A stretch of DNA of 64,000 nucleotides, from contig JADJVS010000014.1 in the NCBI GenBank assembly GCA_016710465.1, forward strand, positions 124,001-188,000. Direction: 5' to 3'. Positions 40,530 through 49,499 of the stretch are shown here, in pieces. The notes under the pieces are model-generated. The model had not been told where the DNA came from, did no database searches, and saw nothing but the letters and a program-made list of their open reading frames with translations. This stretch comes from Sulfuritalea sp. GTDB taxonomy: Bacteria; Pseudomonadota; Gammaproteobacteria; Burkholderiales; Rhodocyclaceae. The translations under genes were made by a program, and so were the position numbers. The number at the start of each line of letters is the position of its first letter. Position 1 is the first letter of the stretch.

Positions 40530-42464
40530 TTATTCCTCCTCGAGAGCTTCGAGCTGTTCGTGCAATTCCAGCCAACGTGATTCTGCCGCGTCGATATTCT
40601 GCGTCAATAGGCTCTGGCGCTGGCCGAGATCCGCCAGCAGCGTGGCTTGGGTGCCGGCATACAGTACCGGGTCGGCCAGCCGTGTCTCCAGCAGCTTGAG
40701 TTCGGCCTGCCAGCCGGCGATCTGCTGTTCCATCCTTTCGCTTTCCTGCTTCAGCTTTTTGGTTGCCGGCGTCGCCTTTTTCTGCCCGGGGGCGGCGGCC
40801 GGCTTGGATGGCGGCGCCTTGTCGCGCTCGACGGTCTTCTCGACACCACGCGCCTTTGCCAGCCAGTCGGCATAGTCGTCGAGGTCGCCGTCAAAGGGCA
40901 CGACCTTGCCGTCCGCCACCAGCCAGAGTTCGTCGCAGGTGGCGCGCAGCAGGTGGCGGTCGTGCGACACCAGCACCATGCCGGCCTCGGTTTCCTGCAG
41001 GGCGATGGTCAGTGCCTCGCGCATCTCCAGGTCGAGATGGTTGGTCGGCTCATCGAGCAGCAGCAGGTTGGGCGCGGTACGGATCATCAGCGCCAGGGCC
41101 AGCCGCGTCTTCTCGCCGCCGGAGAAGCGGCCGCAGGGGGCGGCGGCCATGTCGCCGCGGAAGTCGAAGCCGCCGAGGTAGTTGCGCAAGTCCTGCTCGC
41201 GGGTGCGCGGTTCGAGCTTGATCATGTGCCACAGCGGCGATTCGGCCGGGCGCAGTTGTTCGAGCTGGTGCTGGGCGAAATAACCCAGCTTGAGATTGCG
41301 GCCTTCTTCGCGCACGCCGGCCAGGGGCTGCAATTCACCGGCCAGCAGTTTCATCAGCGTGGATTTGCCGGCGCCGTTGCGGCCGAGCAGGCCGATGCGG
41401 CTGTCGGGGCGCAGGGTGAAGCGGAGCTTGTCGAAGATTACCTGCCCGCGAAGCGGCGTCCCAGGTATGCAAAGCCCCGTCTCGCCGTAGCCGACTCTTG
41501 CATCGTCGATCAGCAGCAACGGATCGGAAAAGCCGCTCGGCTCGGGGAAGCTGAAGCTGAAGGGCGTGTCGACGTGGGCGGCCTGGATCTCGCCCATCCT
41601 GGCCAGCATCTTGATCCGGCTTTGCGCCTGGCGCGCCTTGGAGGCCTTGGCACGGAAGCGGTCGATGTAGCTTTGCAGGTGCGCCGCCTCGCGCTTCTGC
41701 TTGGCCGCCAATGCCAGGTCGTTGGCCAGGCGCTCGGCGCGCGCTCGCTCGCAGGCCGAGTAGTTGCCGGTGAAAAGTTGCAGCTTGCCGTTCTCGATGG
41801 CGAGGATATGGGTGGTGACGACGTCGAGAAAATCGCGGTCGTGCGAGATCAGGATCAGCGTGCCTTGATAGCTCTTGAGCCAGTCTTCGAGCCAGAGGAT
41901 GGCGTCGAGGTCCAGATGGTTGGTCGGCTCGTCGAGCAGCAAGAGGTCGGAGCGGCACATCAGGGCGCGCGCGAGGTTGAGGCGCACGCGCCAGCCGCCG
42001 GAGAATTCGGCCACCGGTCGCTGGAAGTCAAGGTCGGAAAAACCGAGGCCGTGCATCAAGGCAGCAGCGCGCGCCGGTGCGGCATAGCCATCGATTTCTC
42101 CGAGTCGCGAATGCAGCAGCCCGATCTGCTCGCCGGCATGGTGGTCGTCGTGGTGGTCTTCCGCAGCGGCCAGATCGCGTTCGATCTGGCGCAGCTCGAC
42201 GTCGCCGTCGAGGACGAATTCCAGCGCGGCATCGGGCAGCGCCGGCGTGTCCTGGGCGACGTGGGCCATGACCCAGCCCGGCGGGCGTTCAAGGTCGCCG
42301 CGGTCGGCATGCAGCTCGCCGCGCAGCAGGGCCAGAAAGGAGGATTTGCCGCAGCCGTTGGCGCCGGTAAGACCGACCTTCCAGCCGGGATGCAGTTGCA
42401 GCGAAGCGCCGGTGACCAGGGGGTCGCCATTGCGGGAAAAGCCGAGGTCGCGCAGCAGGATCAT
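40530..42464 (-). CDS. ABC-F family ATPase, YheS-like
   Basis: A 644-aa soluble duplicated ATPase of the ribosome-associated ABC-F group. Walker A motifs GANGCGKS and GRNGAGKS, signatures FSGGWRVRLNLARAL and FSGGEKTRLALALM, Walker B LLLLDEPTNHLDL in both halves, a P-site tRNA interaction linker rich in Lys/Arg/Gln, and a C-terminal coiled coil (LKQESERMEQQIAGWQAELK). In the middle TGLCIPGTPLRGQV is an insertion encoded by a 31-bp dispersed repeat (41445-41475). Confidence 0.92.
   Translation of the reverse strand: MILLRDLGFSRNGDPLVTGASLQLHPGWKVGLTGANGCGKSSFLALLRGELHADRGDLERPPGWVMAHVAQDTPALPDAALEFVLDGDVELRQIERDLAAAEDHHDDHHAGEQIGLLHSRLGEIDGYAAPARAAALMHGLGFSDLDFQRPVAEFSGGWRVRLNLARALMCRSDLLLLDEPTNHLDLDAILWLEDWLKSYQGTLILISHDRDFLDVVTTHILAIENGKLQLFTGNYSACERARAERLANDLALAAKQKREAAHLQSYIDRFRAKASKARQAQSRIKMLARMGEIQAAHVDTPFSFSFPEPSGFSDPLLLIDDARVGYGETGLCIPGTPLRGQVIFDKLRFTLRPDSRIGLLGRNGAGKSTLMKLLAGELQPLAGVREEGRNLKLGYFAQHQLEQLRPAESPLWHMIKLEPRTREQDLRNYLGGFDFRGDMAAAPCGRFSGGEKTRLALALMIRTAPNLLLLDEPTNHLDLEMREALTIALQETEAGMVLVSHDRHLLRATCDELWLVADGKVVPFDGDLDDYADWLAKARGVEKTVERDKAPPSKPAAAPGQKKATPATKKLKQESERMEQQIAGWQAELKLLETRLADPVLYAGTQATLLADLGQRQSLLTQNIDAAESRWLELHEQLEALEEE
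41445..41475 (-). repeat. 31-bp dispersed repeat inside the ABC-F gene
   Basis: The coding strand starts GCTTTGCATACCT and ends GACGCCGCTTCGCGGG, two mismatches in 31 to 9870-9900. Here it reads GLCIPGTPLRG, whereas the glycosyltransferase copy is read on the opposite strand. Confidence 0.8.
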
Positions 42465-43021
42465 AGGAGCTTGATTGGCGAGGCCTGCTCGTGGCGGTAG
42501 CCCCGGCGGCCTTCGTAACAGGTGGCGATTTGCGCCATGTCGGCGGCTTCGTCGCCGGTGAGCATGATGGTGGCAAGCAGGCCGACTTCGCGCTTGCCGT
42601 AGTCGACCACCGCCATGATCACCGGCACGCCGGCCGCCAGGGCGATCCTGTAGAAGCCGGATTTCCAGCCCGGCTGCAGGCTGCGCGTGCCTTCGGTGGC
42701 GATGATCAGGTGGAAGCCGTCACGGTTGCGGAATTCGTCCGCGATGCGTTCGACAAAGCCGGTGCGCTCGCGCCGGTTGACGGCCACGCCGCCCAGTCCG
42801 CGCATGATCGAACCGCAAGCGCCGCGAAACAGCGTGTCCTTCGCTACCCACTTGGCGCCATACGGCAGGGCGGCCAGCGCCAGCAGGGTGACCGGAAAAT
42901 CCCAGTTCGAGGTGTGCGGATACGCGATCACCACGGCCTTGGCCGGCCGTTGCGGCAGGTCGATCAGCTTCCAGCCGAGCAGCTTGAGGATCAGGCGGGC
43001 CGGGCCGCGGAGGATGCTCAT
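42461..43021 (-). CDS. PlsC-like glycerophospholipid acyltransferase
   Basis: A 186-aa short LPLAT. YPHTSNWDFPVTLLAL contains the catalytic HxxxxD (His and Asp), RGLGGVAVNRRER the second block, and IATEGTRSLQPGWKSGFYRIALAAGVPVI the substrate-binding EGTRS. Likely a membrane-associated acyltransferase; the acceptor is unknown. It overlaps the ABC-F start and the toxin stop by four bases each (ATGA), so an acyltransferase and a toxin-antitoxin pair are in one run of genes. Confidence 0.88.
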   Translation of the reverse strand: MSILRGPARLILKLLGWKLIDLPQRPAKAVVIAYPHTSNWDFPVTLLALAALPYGAKWVAKDTLFRGACGSIMRGLGGVAVNRRERTGFVERIADEFRNRDGFHLIIATEGTRSLQPGWKSGFYRIALAAGVPVIMAVVDYGKREVGLLATIMLTGDEAADMAQIATCYEGRRGYRHEQASPIKLL

Positions 43022-43434
43022 TTGGTCATTGCCGAGAGGTGGAAACGTTTGCGTCCCGGCAGCCTATAGGTCTCGAAGTCGCTACGGTCGAGGGTCCATA
43101 CCGTATGGATGCCGGTGCTCATGGCGGCCACTACCAGTGAGGCATCGGCGAGATCCATCGGCTGGTCGGCGTATTTCTCGATCCAGTCGATGGCGCGCAC
43201 CAGTTCGTCGCGGCCCAGCGGCAACAGTTCCAGGCCGCCCTTGTCGATCCAGCGATACAACGGCAAGGTGGCGGCGACCGAGGGTGCCAGGTGCGAGAAT
43301 TCGGTGAGCACCGCCCAAGTCGTCACCAGGCGGCCGCGATAGTTTTCGAGAAAGGACTTGCAGTCAAGGTGTGCGCGGTCGCGTTTGTCCGCCAGCGCCA
43401 CCAGCGGCCCGGTGTCGACCAGGATTGAACTCAC
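43018..43434 (-). CDS. vapC: PIN-domain toxin, VapC-like
   Basis: A 138-aa PIN ribonuclease. Acidic metal-binding residues are visible in ILVDTGPLVALADKRD, VLTEFSHL, MDLADASLVVAA and TLDRSDFETYRLPGRKRF. GTG 43434 overlaps the antitoxin stop (GTGA), the usual coupling; the longer frame to 43797 crosses the antitoxin. The predicted action is cleavage of tRNA or rRNA when the antitoxin is lost. Confidence 0.88.
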   Translation of the reverse strand: MSSILVDTGPLVALADKRDRAHLDCKSFLENYRGRLVTTWAVLTEFSHLAPSVAATLPLYRWIDKGGLELLPLGRDELVRAIDWIEKYADQPMDLADASLVVAAMSTGIHTVWTLDRSDFETYRLPGRKRFHLSAMTK

Positions 43435-43694
43435 CGCGCGTGCTTTTTGCGGATGGCCGCGACGACGCGTTCCTTGGTGCTGCCGGGCTGGGCCTTGCCG
43501 GAGTTTTTGCCACCCACACAGCCGATGAAGCCCGCCTCCTGCGCCAGTTCGTAAGGCGTGCGCCCGGTCTGCGTGCCCATGAAGCGCTGCTCCAGCAGTT
43601 CGACAATCACTTCCGACTTGGTGCGCTTGGCTTCGACGCAATAGGTCGCCAGCGCTTGCTCGACGCGATGGGGAAGGCGGACAGTGGTGGTCAT
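43431..43694 (-). CDS. vapB: ribbon-helix-helix antitoxin
   Basis: An 87-aa protein beginning MTTTVRLPHRVEQALATYCVEAKRTKSEVIVELLEQRF, a CopG/Arc-type ribbon-helix-helix; the C-terminal half should wrap the PIN toxin. AGGAG lies upstream of the ATG. An inverted repeat at 43719-43734 is the likely site for autorepression by the antitoxin-toxin complex. Confidence 0.85.
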   Translation of the reverse strand: MTTTVRLPHRVEQALATYCVEAKRTKSEVIVELLEQRFMGTQTGRTPYELAQEAGFIGCVGGKNSGKAQPGSTKERVVAAIRKKHAR

Positions 43695-43718
43695 GGCAGT
43701 GGCTCCTGGAAAGGCTCT

Positions 43719-43734
43719 GTATTAACAGTAATAC
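43719..43734. promoter_or_regulatory. toxin-antitoxin operator
   Basis: GTATTA-ACAG-TAATAC, a perfect 6+6 inverted repeat 25 bases before the antitoxin ATG, coinciding with a TATTAC -10-like element on the minus strand. Confidence 0.6.
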
Positions 43735-43762
43735 AAACTGTGCCGCACCGCAAGCAAGTCGC

Positions 43763-45394
<1,632 letters not shown>

Positions 45395-45458
45395 GGGGCG
45401 TGAACCGGGGAATGCGGCGGAGGCGGCATTCTACCGGCCCGGGAGCGAGCCCAATGGG

Positions 45459-45481
45459 AGTCGGCGCTGATGGCACGGCGA
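45459..45481 (+). repeat. VGADxTA-family repeat, intergenic reference copy
   Basis: AGTCGGCGCTG then ATGGCACGGCGA, identical to the copy in manC, followed by TTTCGCCG that could fold back on CGGCGA. It lies between the YbiT-like gene and hcrC. Confidence 0.7.
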
Positions 45482-45535
45482 TTTCGCCGCCTGCCAGCGG
45501 ATTTCGTGCTTCCGGCAGGCTATGTAGCGCCGCAC

Positions 45536-45592
45536 ATATTTGAACCGGCGTCCAAGTATGAAATGATTCCCCCGGGAACTGTTGGACGTCCA
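45536..45592. promoter_or_regulatory. two palindromes upstream of hcrC
   Basis: ATATTTG (45536-45542) with CAAGTAT (45553-45559) forms a near-perfect dyad (one mismatch, 10-base spacer), and TGGACGTCCA (45583-45592) is a perfect 10-base palindrome, 31 bases before the hcrC start. Both are candidate sites for control by oxygen or aromatic acids. The TTG-N10-CAA spacing does not match an FNR site (N8). Confidence 0.45.
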
Positions 45593-45622
45593 GCAAACCG
45601 GTGCGAGGGAAAGGGAACAATT

Positions 45623-46099
45623 GTGAAATCGATTTTGAGACTGAAGGTGAATGGCCGCTCGCGCGAAGATGCCGTGGCCGAAAATGCGCTGCTGATCGAC
45701 TACCTGCGCGAAGGCGTCGGGCTGACCGGCACCAAGCAGGGTTGCGACGGCGGCGAGTGCGGCGCCTGCACGGTGCTGGTCGACGGCCAGCCGCGCCTGG
45801 CTTGCAGCACCTTGGCACACAGCGTCGCCGGGCGCGAGGTCGAGACCGTCGAGAGCCTCAGCCACGAAGGCAACATCTCGCGCCTGCAGCGCGCCTTCCA
45901 CGAACAGCTTGGCGCCCAGTGCGGCTTTTGCACGCCGGGCATGATCATGGCCGCCGAAGGCCTGCTGCGCGGCAATCCCGCGCCGGACCGCGAACAGATC
46001 CGCGCCGCGCTGGCCGGCAACCTGTGTCGCTGCACCGGCTACGTCAAGATCGTCGATGCGGTGGCAGCGGCGTTTCGCACCGGGGAGGCCGCGCAATGA
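45623..46099 (+). CDS. hcrC: 4-hydroxybenzoyl-CoA reductase, [2Fe-2S] subunit
   Basis: A 158-aa xanthine-oxidase-family gamma subunit that passes electrons between FAD and the molybdenum site. Plant-type cluster: QGCDGGECGACTVLVDGQPRLAC; second cluster: QCGFCTPGMIM and GNLCRCTGYVKI. GTG 45623 is preferred (AAGGGAA eight bases upstream and normal family length of about 160); the frame remains open to 45470 but the added residues have no homology. hcrC, hcrA and hcrB overlap by four bases each. Confidence 0.9.
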   Translation: MKSILRLKVNGRSREDAVAENALLIDYLREGVGLTGTKQGCDGGECGACTVLVDGQPRLACSTLAHSVAGREVETVESLSHEGNISRLQRAFHEQLGAQCGFCTPGMIMAAEGLLRGNPAPDREQIRAALAGNLCRCTGYVKIVDAVAAAFRTGEAAQ

Positions 46100-48447
46100 A
46101 CGCGCCGGACCGCAATTTCAAGCTCCGGCCGGCGGCGAACAAGGCGGAGCGCGGCGTCGGCGCCCGCACGCCACTGGTGGACGGCATCGAGAAAGTCACC
46201 GGGACCGCGCGCTACACCGCCGACCTGCCGGCCAACGGCGCGCTGGTGGGCAAGATCCTGCGCAGCCCCTACGCCCATGCCGAACTGCTGGAAGTCGATA
46301 TCAGCGAGGCCGCGGCCCTGCCTGGCGTGCGCTGCGTGATCACCGGCGCCGAATGCGACACACCCTACGGCGTGATCCCGATCGCGCAGAACGAATATCC
46401 CCTGGCGCGGGAACGCGTGCGCTACATCGGCGAGCCGGTCGCGGCGGTCGCGGCCGTGGACGAAGCGACGGCCGACCTCGCGCTCTCGCGCATCCGCCTG
46501 CGCGTGCGCGAACTTCCCGCCTATTTCAAGGCCGCCGACGCCCGCGGGGCGAATGCGGTGCTGCTGCACGATAACAAGCAGGGCAACATCGAACGCGAGG
46601 TACACAACGAATTCGGTGACACCGCAGCCGGCTTTGCCGCCGCCGATCTGGTGCGCGAGGAAACCTACGAATGCGCCGAGGTGCACCACGCGATGATGGA
46701 ACCCAACGCGGCGCTGGCCGCCTGGGATACGGAACGCGGCCACCTGACCCTGTGGTCGGTGACCCAGGTGCCCTACTACGTGCATCTGACCCTGGCCCAA
46801 TGCATGGCCATGGACCCCGCCCACATCCGCGTCATCAAGCCCTTCGTCGGCGGCGGCTTCGGCCATCGCGTCGAGCCGCTGAATTTCGAGATCATCTGCG
46901 GCCTGCTGGCGCGCGCCGCGCGCGGCACGGTGCGCCTGCTGCAAACCCGCGAGGAAGCCTTCCTCACCCACCGCGGCCGGCCCGAAACGCAGATCCGGCT
47001 CAAACTCGGCTTGACACGCGACGGCCGCATGACCGCCTGCCAGGCCGATATCGTGCAGCGCGGCGGCGCCTACGGCGGCTACGGCCTGGTGACGATTCTG
47101 TATGCCGGCGCCCTGCTCAACGGTATCTACGACCTGCCGGCGGTGAAGTACGACGGCTATCGCGTGTATTCCAACACGCCGCCCTGCGGCGCAATGCGCG
47201 GCCACGGCACGGTGAACAGCCGGTTTGCCTTCGAGTCGCTGCTCGACACCATGGCCGCCGAATTGAACATCGATCCCATCGAAATCCGTCGCCGCAACCT
47301 GCTGCGCGCGCCGACCGACACCATCAACGGGCTCAAAGTGATGTCCTACGGGCTGGGCGATTGCCTGGATTGGGTCGAGAAAGCCAGCGACTGGAAGCAG
47401 CGCCATGGCAAGCTGGGCGCGGGCAAGGGGCTTGGCATGGCCTGCTCGCACTTCGTCAGCGGCTCGGCCAAGCCGGTGCATTTCACCGGCCAGCCGCACG
47501 CCACCATTGCGCTGCGCCTCGATTTCGACGGCGCCATCACCATCCTCACCGGGGCCGCCGACATCGGCCAAGGTTCGTCGACCATCATCAGCCAGATCGT
47601 CACCGAGGTACTGGGCGTCGATCACCGGCGCCTGCGCCTGATCGCCAACGACTCGGCGATCACGCCCAAGGACAACGGTTCGTATTCCTCGCGCGTCACC
47701 TTCATGGTCGGCAACGCCGCCGCCGATGCCGCGCGCAAGCTGAAGGCGGTCTTGCTGGCGGCGGCAGCGCGCCGCCTCAAAATCGCCGACGCCGAGGTCG
47801 ACTGGTTCGGCGAGGGTGCGGCCAGCACGCTCGATCCCGACCGGCACATCCCCTTCGAGGAGATTGCCGAGGAGGCCCTGGTCGGCGTCGGCATGCTGAC
47901 GGTCAACGGCACCTTCACCTGCCCCATCGAATTCCAGGGCGGCAAGCAGCGCGGCGGCGCGGTGGGCTCGACCATGGGCTTCTCCTACGCCGCGCAGGCC
48001 GTGGAGGTCAGCGTCGATCCTGATCTGGGCAAGATCAGGGTGGACAAGGTCTGGGCCGCGATCGATTGCGGCTTCGCCATCAACCCGATGTCGGTCGAAG
48101 GCCAGGTGCAGGGCGCGATCTGGATGGGCATGGGCCAGGCCATGTACGAGGAGACCGTGTATGAGAACGGGCGGCATCGCGCCACCAACATGATCGACTA
48201 CCGCGTGCCGACCATTGTCGATTCGCCGGAAATCGAAGTGCATATCGTCGAGAGCATGGACCCGAACGGTCCCTTCGGCGCCAAGGAAGCCAGCGAGGGG
48301 CCGTTGTCCGGATTCCTCTCCGCGCTTGCCGCGGCAGTCGAGGATGCCACGGGTCATCGTTACCGCATGCTGCCGATCACGCCCGAAAAGATCTTTGCCG
48401 TGCGCCAGCAACAAATCGCCGACGCCAACCAGGGAACCGCACTATGA
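46096..48447 (+). CDS. hcrA: 4-hydroxybenzoyl-CoA reductase, molybdopterin subunit
   Basis: A 783-aa catalytic subunit that removes the phenolic hydroxyl of 4-hydroxybenzoyl-CoA, giving benzoyl-CoA in anaerobic phenol and hydroxybenzoate breakdown. Xanthine-oxidase signatures: RTPLVDGIEKVTGTARYTAD, VGGGFGHRVEPLNFE, GAMRGHGTVNSRFAFES, TGAADIGQGSSTIISQ (cofactor) and PFGAKEASEGPLSGF with the conserved Glu. Starts at ATG 46096 overlapping hcrC. Specificity is inferred mainly from the hcrB partner. Confidence 0.9.
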   Translation: MNAPDRNFKLRPAANKAERGVGARTPLVDGIEKVTGTARYTADLPANGALVGKILRSPYAHAELLEVDISEAAALPGVRCVITGAECDTPYGVIPIAQNEYPLARERVRYIGEPVAAVAAVDEATADLALSRIRLRVRELPAYFKAADARGANAVLLHDNKQGNIEREVHNEFGDTAAGFAAADLVREETYECAEVHHAMMEPNAALAAWDTERGHLTLWSVTQVPYYVHLTLAQCMAMDPAHIRVIKPFVGGGFGHRVEPLNFEIICGLLARAARGTVRLLQTREEAFLTHRGRPETQIRLKLGLTRDGRMTACQADIVQRGGAYGGYGLVTILYAGALLNGIYDLPAVKYDGYRVYSNTPPCGAMRGHGTVNSRFAFESLLDTMAAELNIDPIEIRRRNLLRAPTDTINGLKVMSYGLGDCLDWVEKASDWKQRHGKLGAGKGLGMACSHFVSGSAKPVHFTGQPHATIALRLDFDGAITILTGAADIGQGSSTIISQIVTEVLGVDHRRLRLIANDSAITPKDNGSYSSRVTFMVGNAAADAARKLKAVLLAAAARRLKIADAEVDWFGEGAASTLDPDRHIPFEEIAEEALVGVGMLTVNGTFTCPIEFQGGKQRGGAVGSTMGFSYAAQAVEVSVDPDLGKIRVDKVWAAIDCGFAINPMSVEGQVQGAIWMGMGQAMYEETVYENGRHRATNMIDYRVPTIVDSPEIEVHIVESMDPNGPFGAKEASEGPLSGFLSALAAAVEDATGHRYRMLPITPEKIFAVRQQQIADANQGTAL

Positions 48448-49424
48448 ACGCTTTGCCCAACTTCCAGTACCTGCGCCCGGCAACCGCCGCCGATGCCCTG
48501 CGCCTGCGTGCTGCCAATCCCACCAGCCAGTACATCGCCGGCGGCACCGACCTGCTGCCCAACCTGCGGCGCGGTCTGGCCTCACCCGCCGCCGTGATCG
48601 ATCTCGGCGCGATTGCCGAACTGACGGAGATCGCGGAGCAGGGCAATGCCCTGCGCATCGGCAGCGGCGTCAGCCTGGCGCGAATCGCCGCGCATCCGGC
48701 GGTGACGGCGCGCCTTCCGGCGCTGGCGCAGGCGGCGGCAAGCGTGGCCGGGCCGACGCACCGCGCGGCGGCAACCCTGGGCGGCAACCTCTGCCTCGAC
48801 ACCCGCTGCAGCTACTACAACCAGAGCGAGGCCTGGCGCGCCGGCAACAACTACTGCATGAAGCGCGACGGCGACGGCTGCCGCGTGGCGAAAAAGTCCA
48901 AGCGCTGCTACGCCGCCTTCAGCGGTGACGTGGCGCCGGCCTTGATCGCGCTCAACACGGAAGTCGAAATCCTCGGCGCCGACGGATCGCGCCGCCAGCC
49001 CCTGATCGAGCTGTATCGCGACGACGGCATGCAATGGCTGACGCTGGCCCCCGGTGAACTGGTGGTCGCGGTGACGGTGCCACTGGACGACGCCTGGCGC
49101 AGCGCCTACGAGAAGGTTCGCGTACGCGGCGCCATCGACTTTCCCCTAGCCGGCGTGGCGGTTGCGCTGCGCCGCGAAGGCGGATTGCTGACCGGCTTGC
49201 GCATCGCCCTGACCGGAGTGTCTTCGCAGCCGCTGGCCATCGACGGCCTCAATGCGCTGCTCGGCAAGCCGCTGGACGCAGCGGCCCTGGACGCGATCTC
49301 GGAGCAGGCCGACCTTGCCAATCGCTCGATGAAGACCACCCTGGTCGATGTGCTCTACCGGCGCGGCGTAAGCCTGGTGCTGGCGAAGCGATTGACGCAG
49401 CGGCTCTGGGACGCGGTGGCCTGA
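48444..49424 (+). CDS. hcrB: 4-hydroxybenzoyl-CoA reductase, FAD/[4Fe-4S] subunit
   Basis: A 326-aa FAD-binding subunit (YIAGGTDLLPNL, RAAATLGGNLCLDTR). Residues 117-160 contain the extra loop found only in 4-hydroxybenzoyl-CoA reductases: Cys122, Cys138, Cys146 and Cys155 in RCSYYNQSEAW, NNYCMKRDGDGC and KKSKRCYAAF, which bind a [4Fe-4S] cluster and let low-potential ferredoxin electrons enter. This loop is the strongest evidence for the identity of the whole operon. The length equals the Thauera enzyme within a few residues. Confidence 0.95.
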   Translation: MNALPNFQYLRPATAADALRLRAANPTSQYIAGGTDLLPNLRRGLASPAAVIDLGAIAELTEIAEQGNALRIGSGVSLARIAAHPAVTARLPALAQAAASVAGPTHRAAATLGGNLCLDTRCSYYNQSEAWRAGNNYCMKRDGDGCRVAKKSKRCYAAFSGDVAPALIALNTEVEILGADGSRRQPLIELYRDDGMQWLTLAPGELVVAVTVPLDDAWRSAYEKVRVRGAIDFPLAGVAVALRREGGLLTGLRIALTGVSSQPLAIDGLNALLGKPLDAAALDAISEQADLANRSMKTTLVDVLYRRGVSLVLAKRLTQRLWDAVA

Positions 49425-49448
49425 ACGACGCAACACCGCCGCACGAAG

Positions 49449-49471
49449 AGTCGGCGCCCACGGCACGGCGT
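49449..49471 (+). repeat. VGADxTA-family repeat, intergenic copy
   Basis: AGTCGGCGCCCACGGCACGG then CGT, four mismatches to the 45459 copy. It lies in the convergent gap after hcrB. Confidence 0.55.
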
Positions 49472-49483
49472 TTGTTTGCCGTG
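49464..49483. terminator. possible bidirectional terminator between hcrB and the aldehyde dehydrogenase
   Basis: CACGGC (49464-49469) pairs with GCCGTG (49478-49483) across an 8-base T-rich loop in the gap between convergent genes. The following GGTTTTGG is a weak tail. It overlaps the repeat copy. Confidence 0.35.
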
Positions 49484-49499
49484 GCGCGCCGGTTTTGGC

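Noticed and set aside
43040..43056. TTTGCGTCCCGG in the VapC gene as another copy of the dispersed repeat
   Set aside because: Only a short core matches, and the encoded LPGRKRF is the normal C-terminal pattern of PIN-domain proteins.
45541..45555. TTGAACCGGCGTCCAA as an FNR site for hcrC
   Set aside because: An FNR site needs TTG-N8-CAA with ATCAA symmetry; the spacer here is 10 and the inner bases do not match.
46039..48414. 791-codon open frame antisense to hcrA (and similar long antisense frames at 61317-63359, 58528-60285 and 18917-20956)
   Set aside because: These mirror the coding frame of GC-rich genes on the other strand, are rich in His/Gly/Gln/Asp without motifs, and the opposite strand carries unmistakable family signatures.
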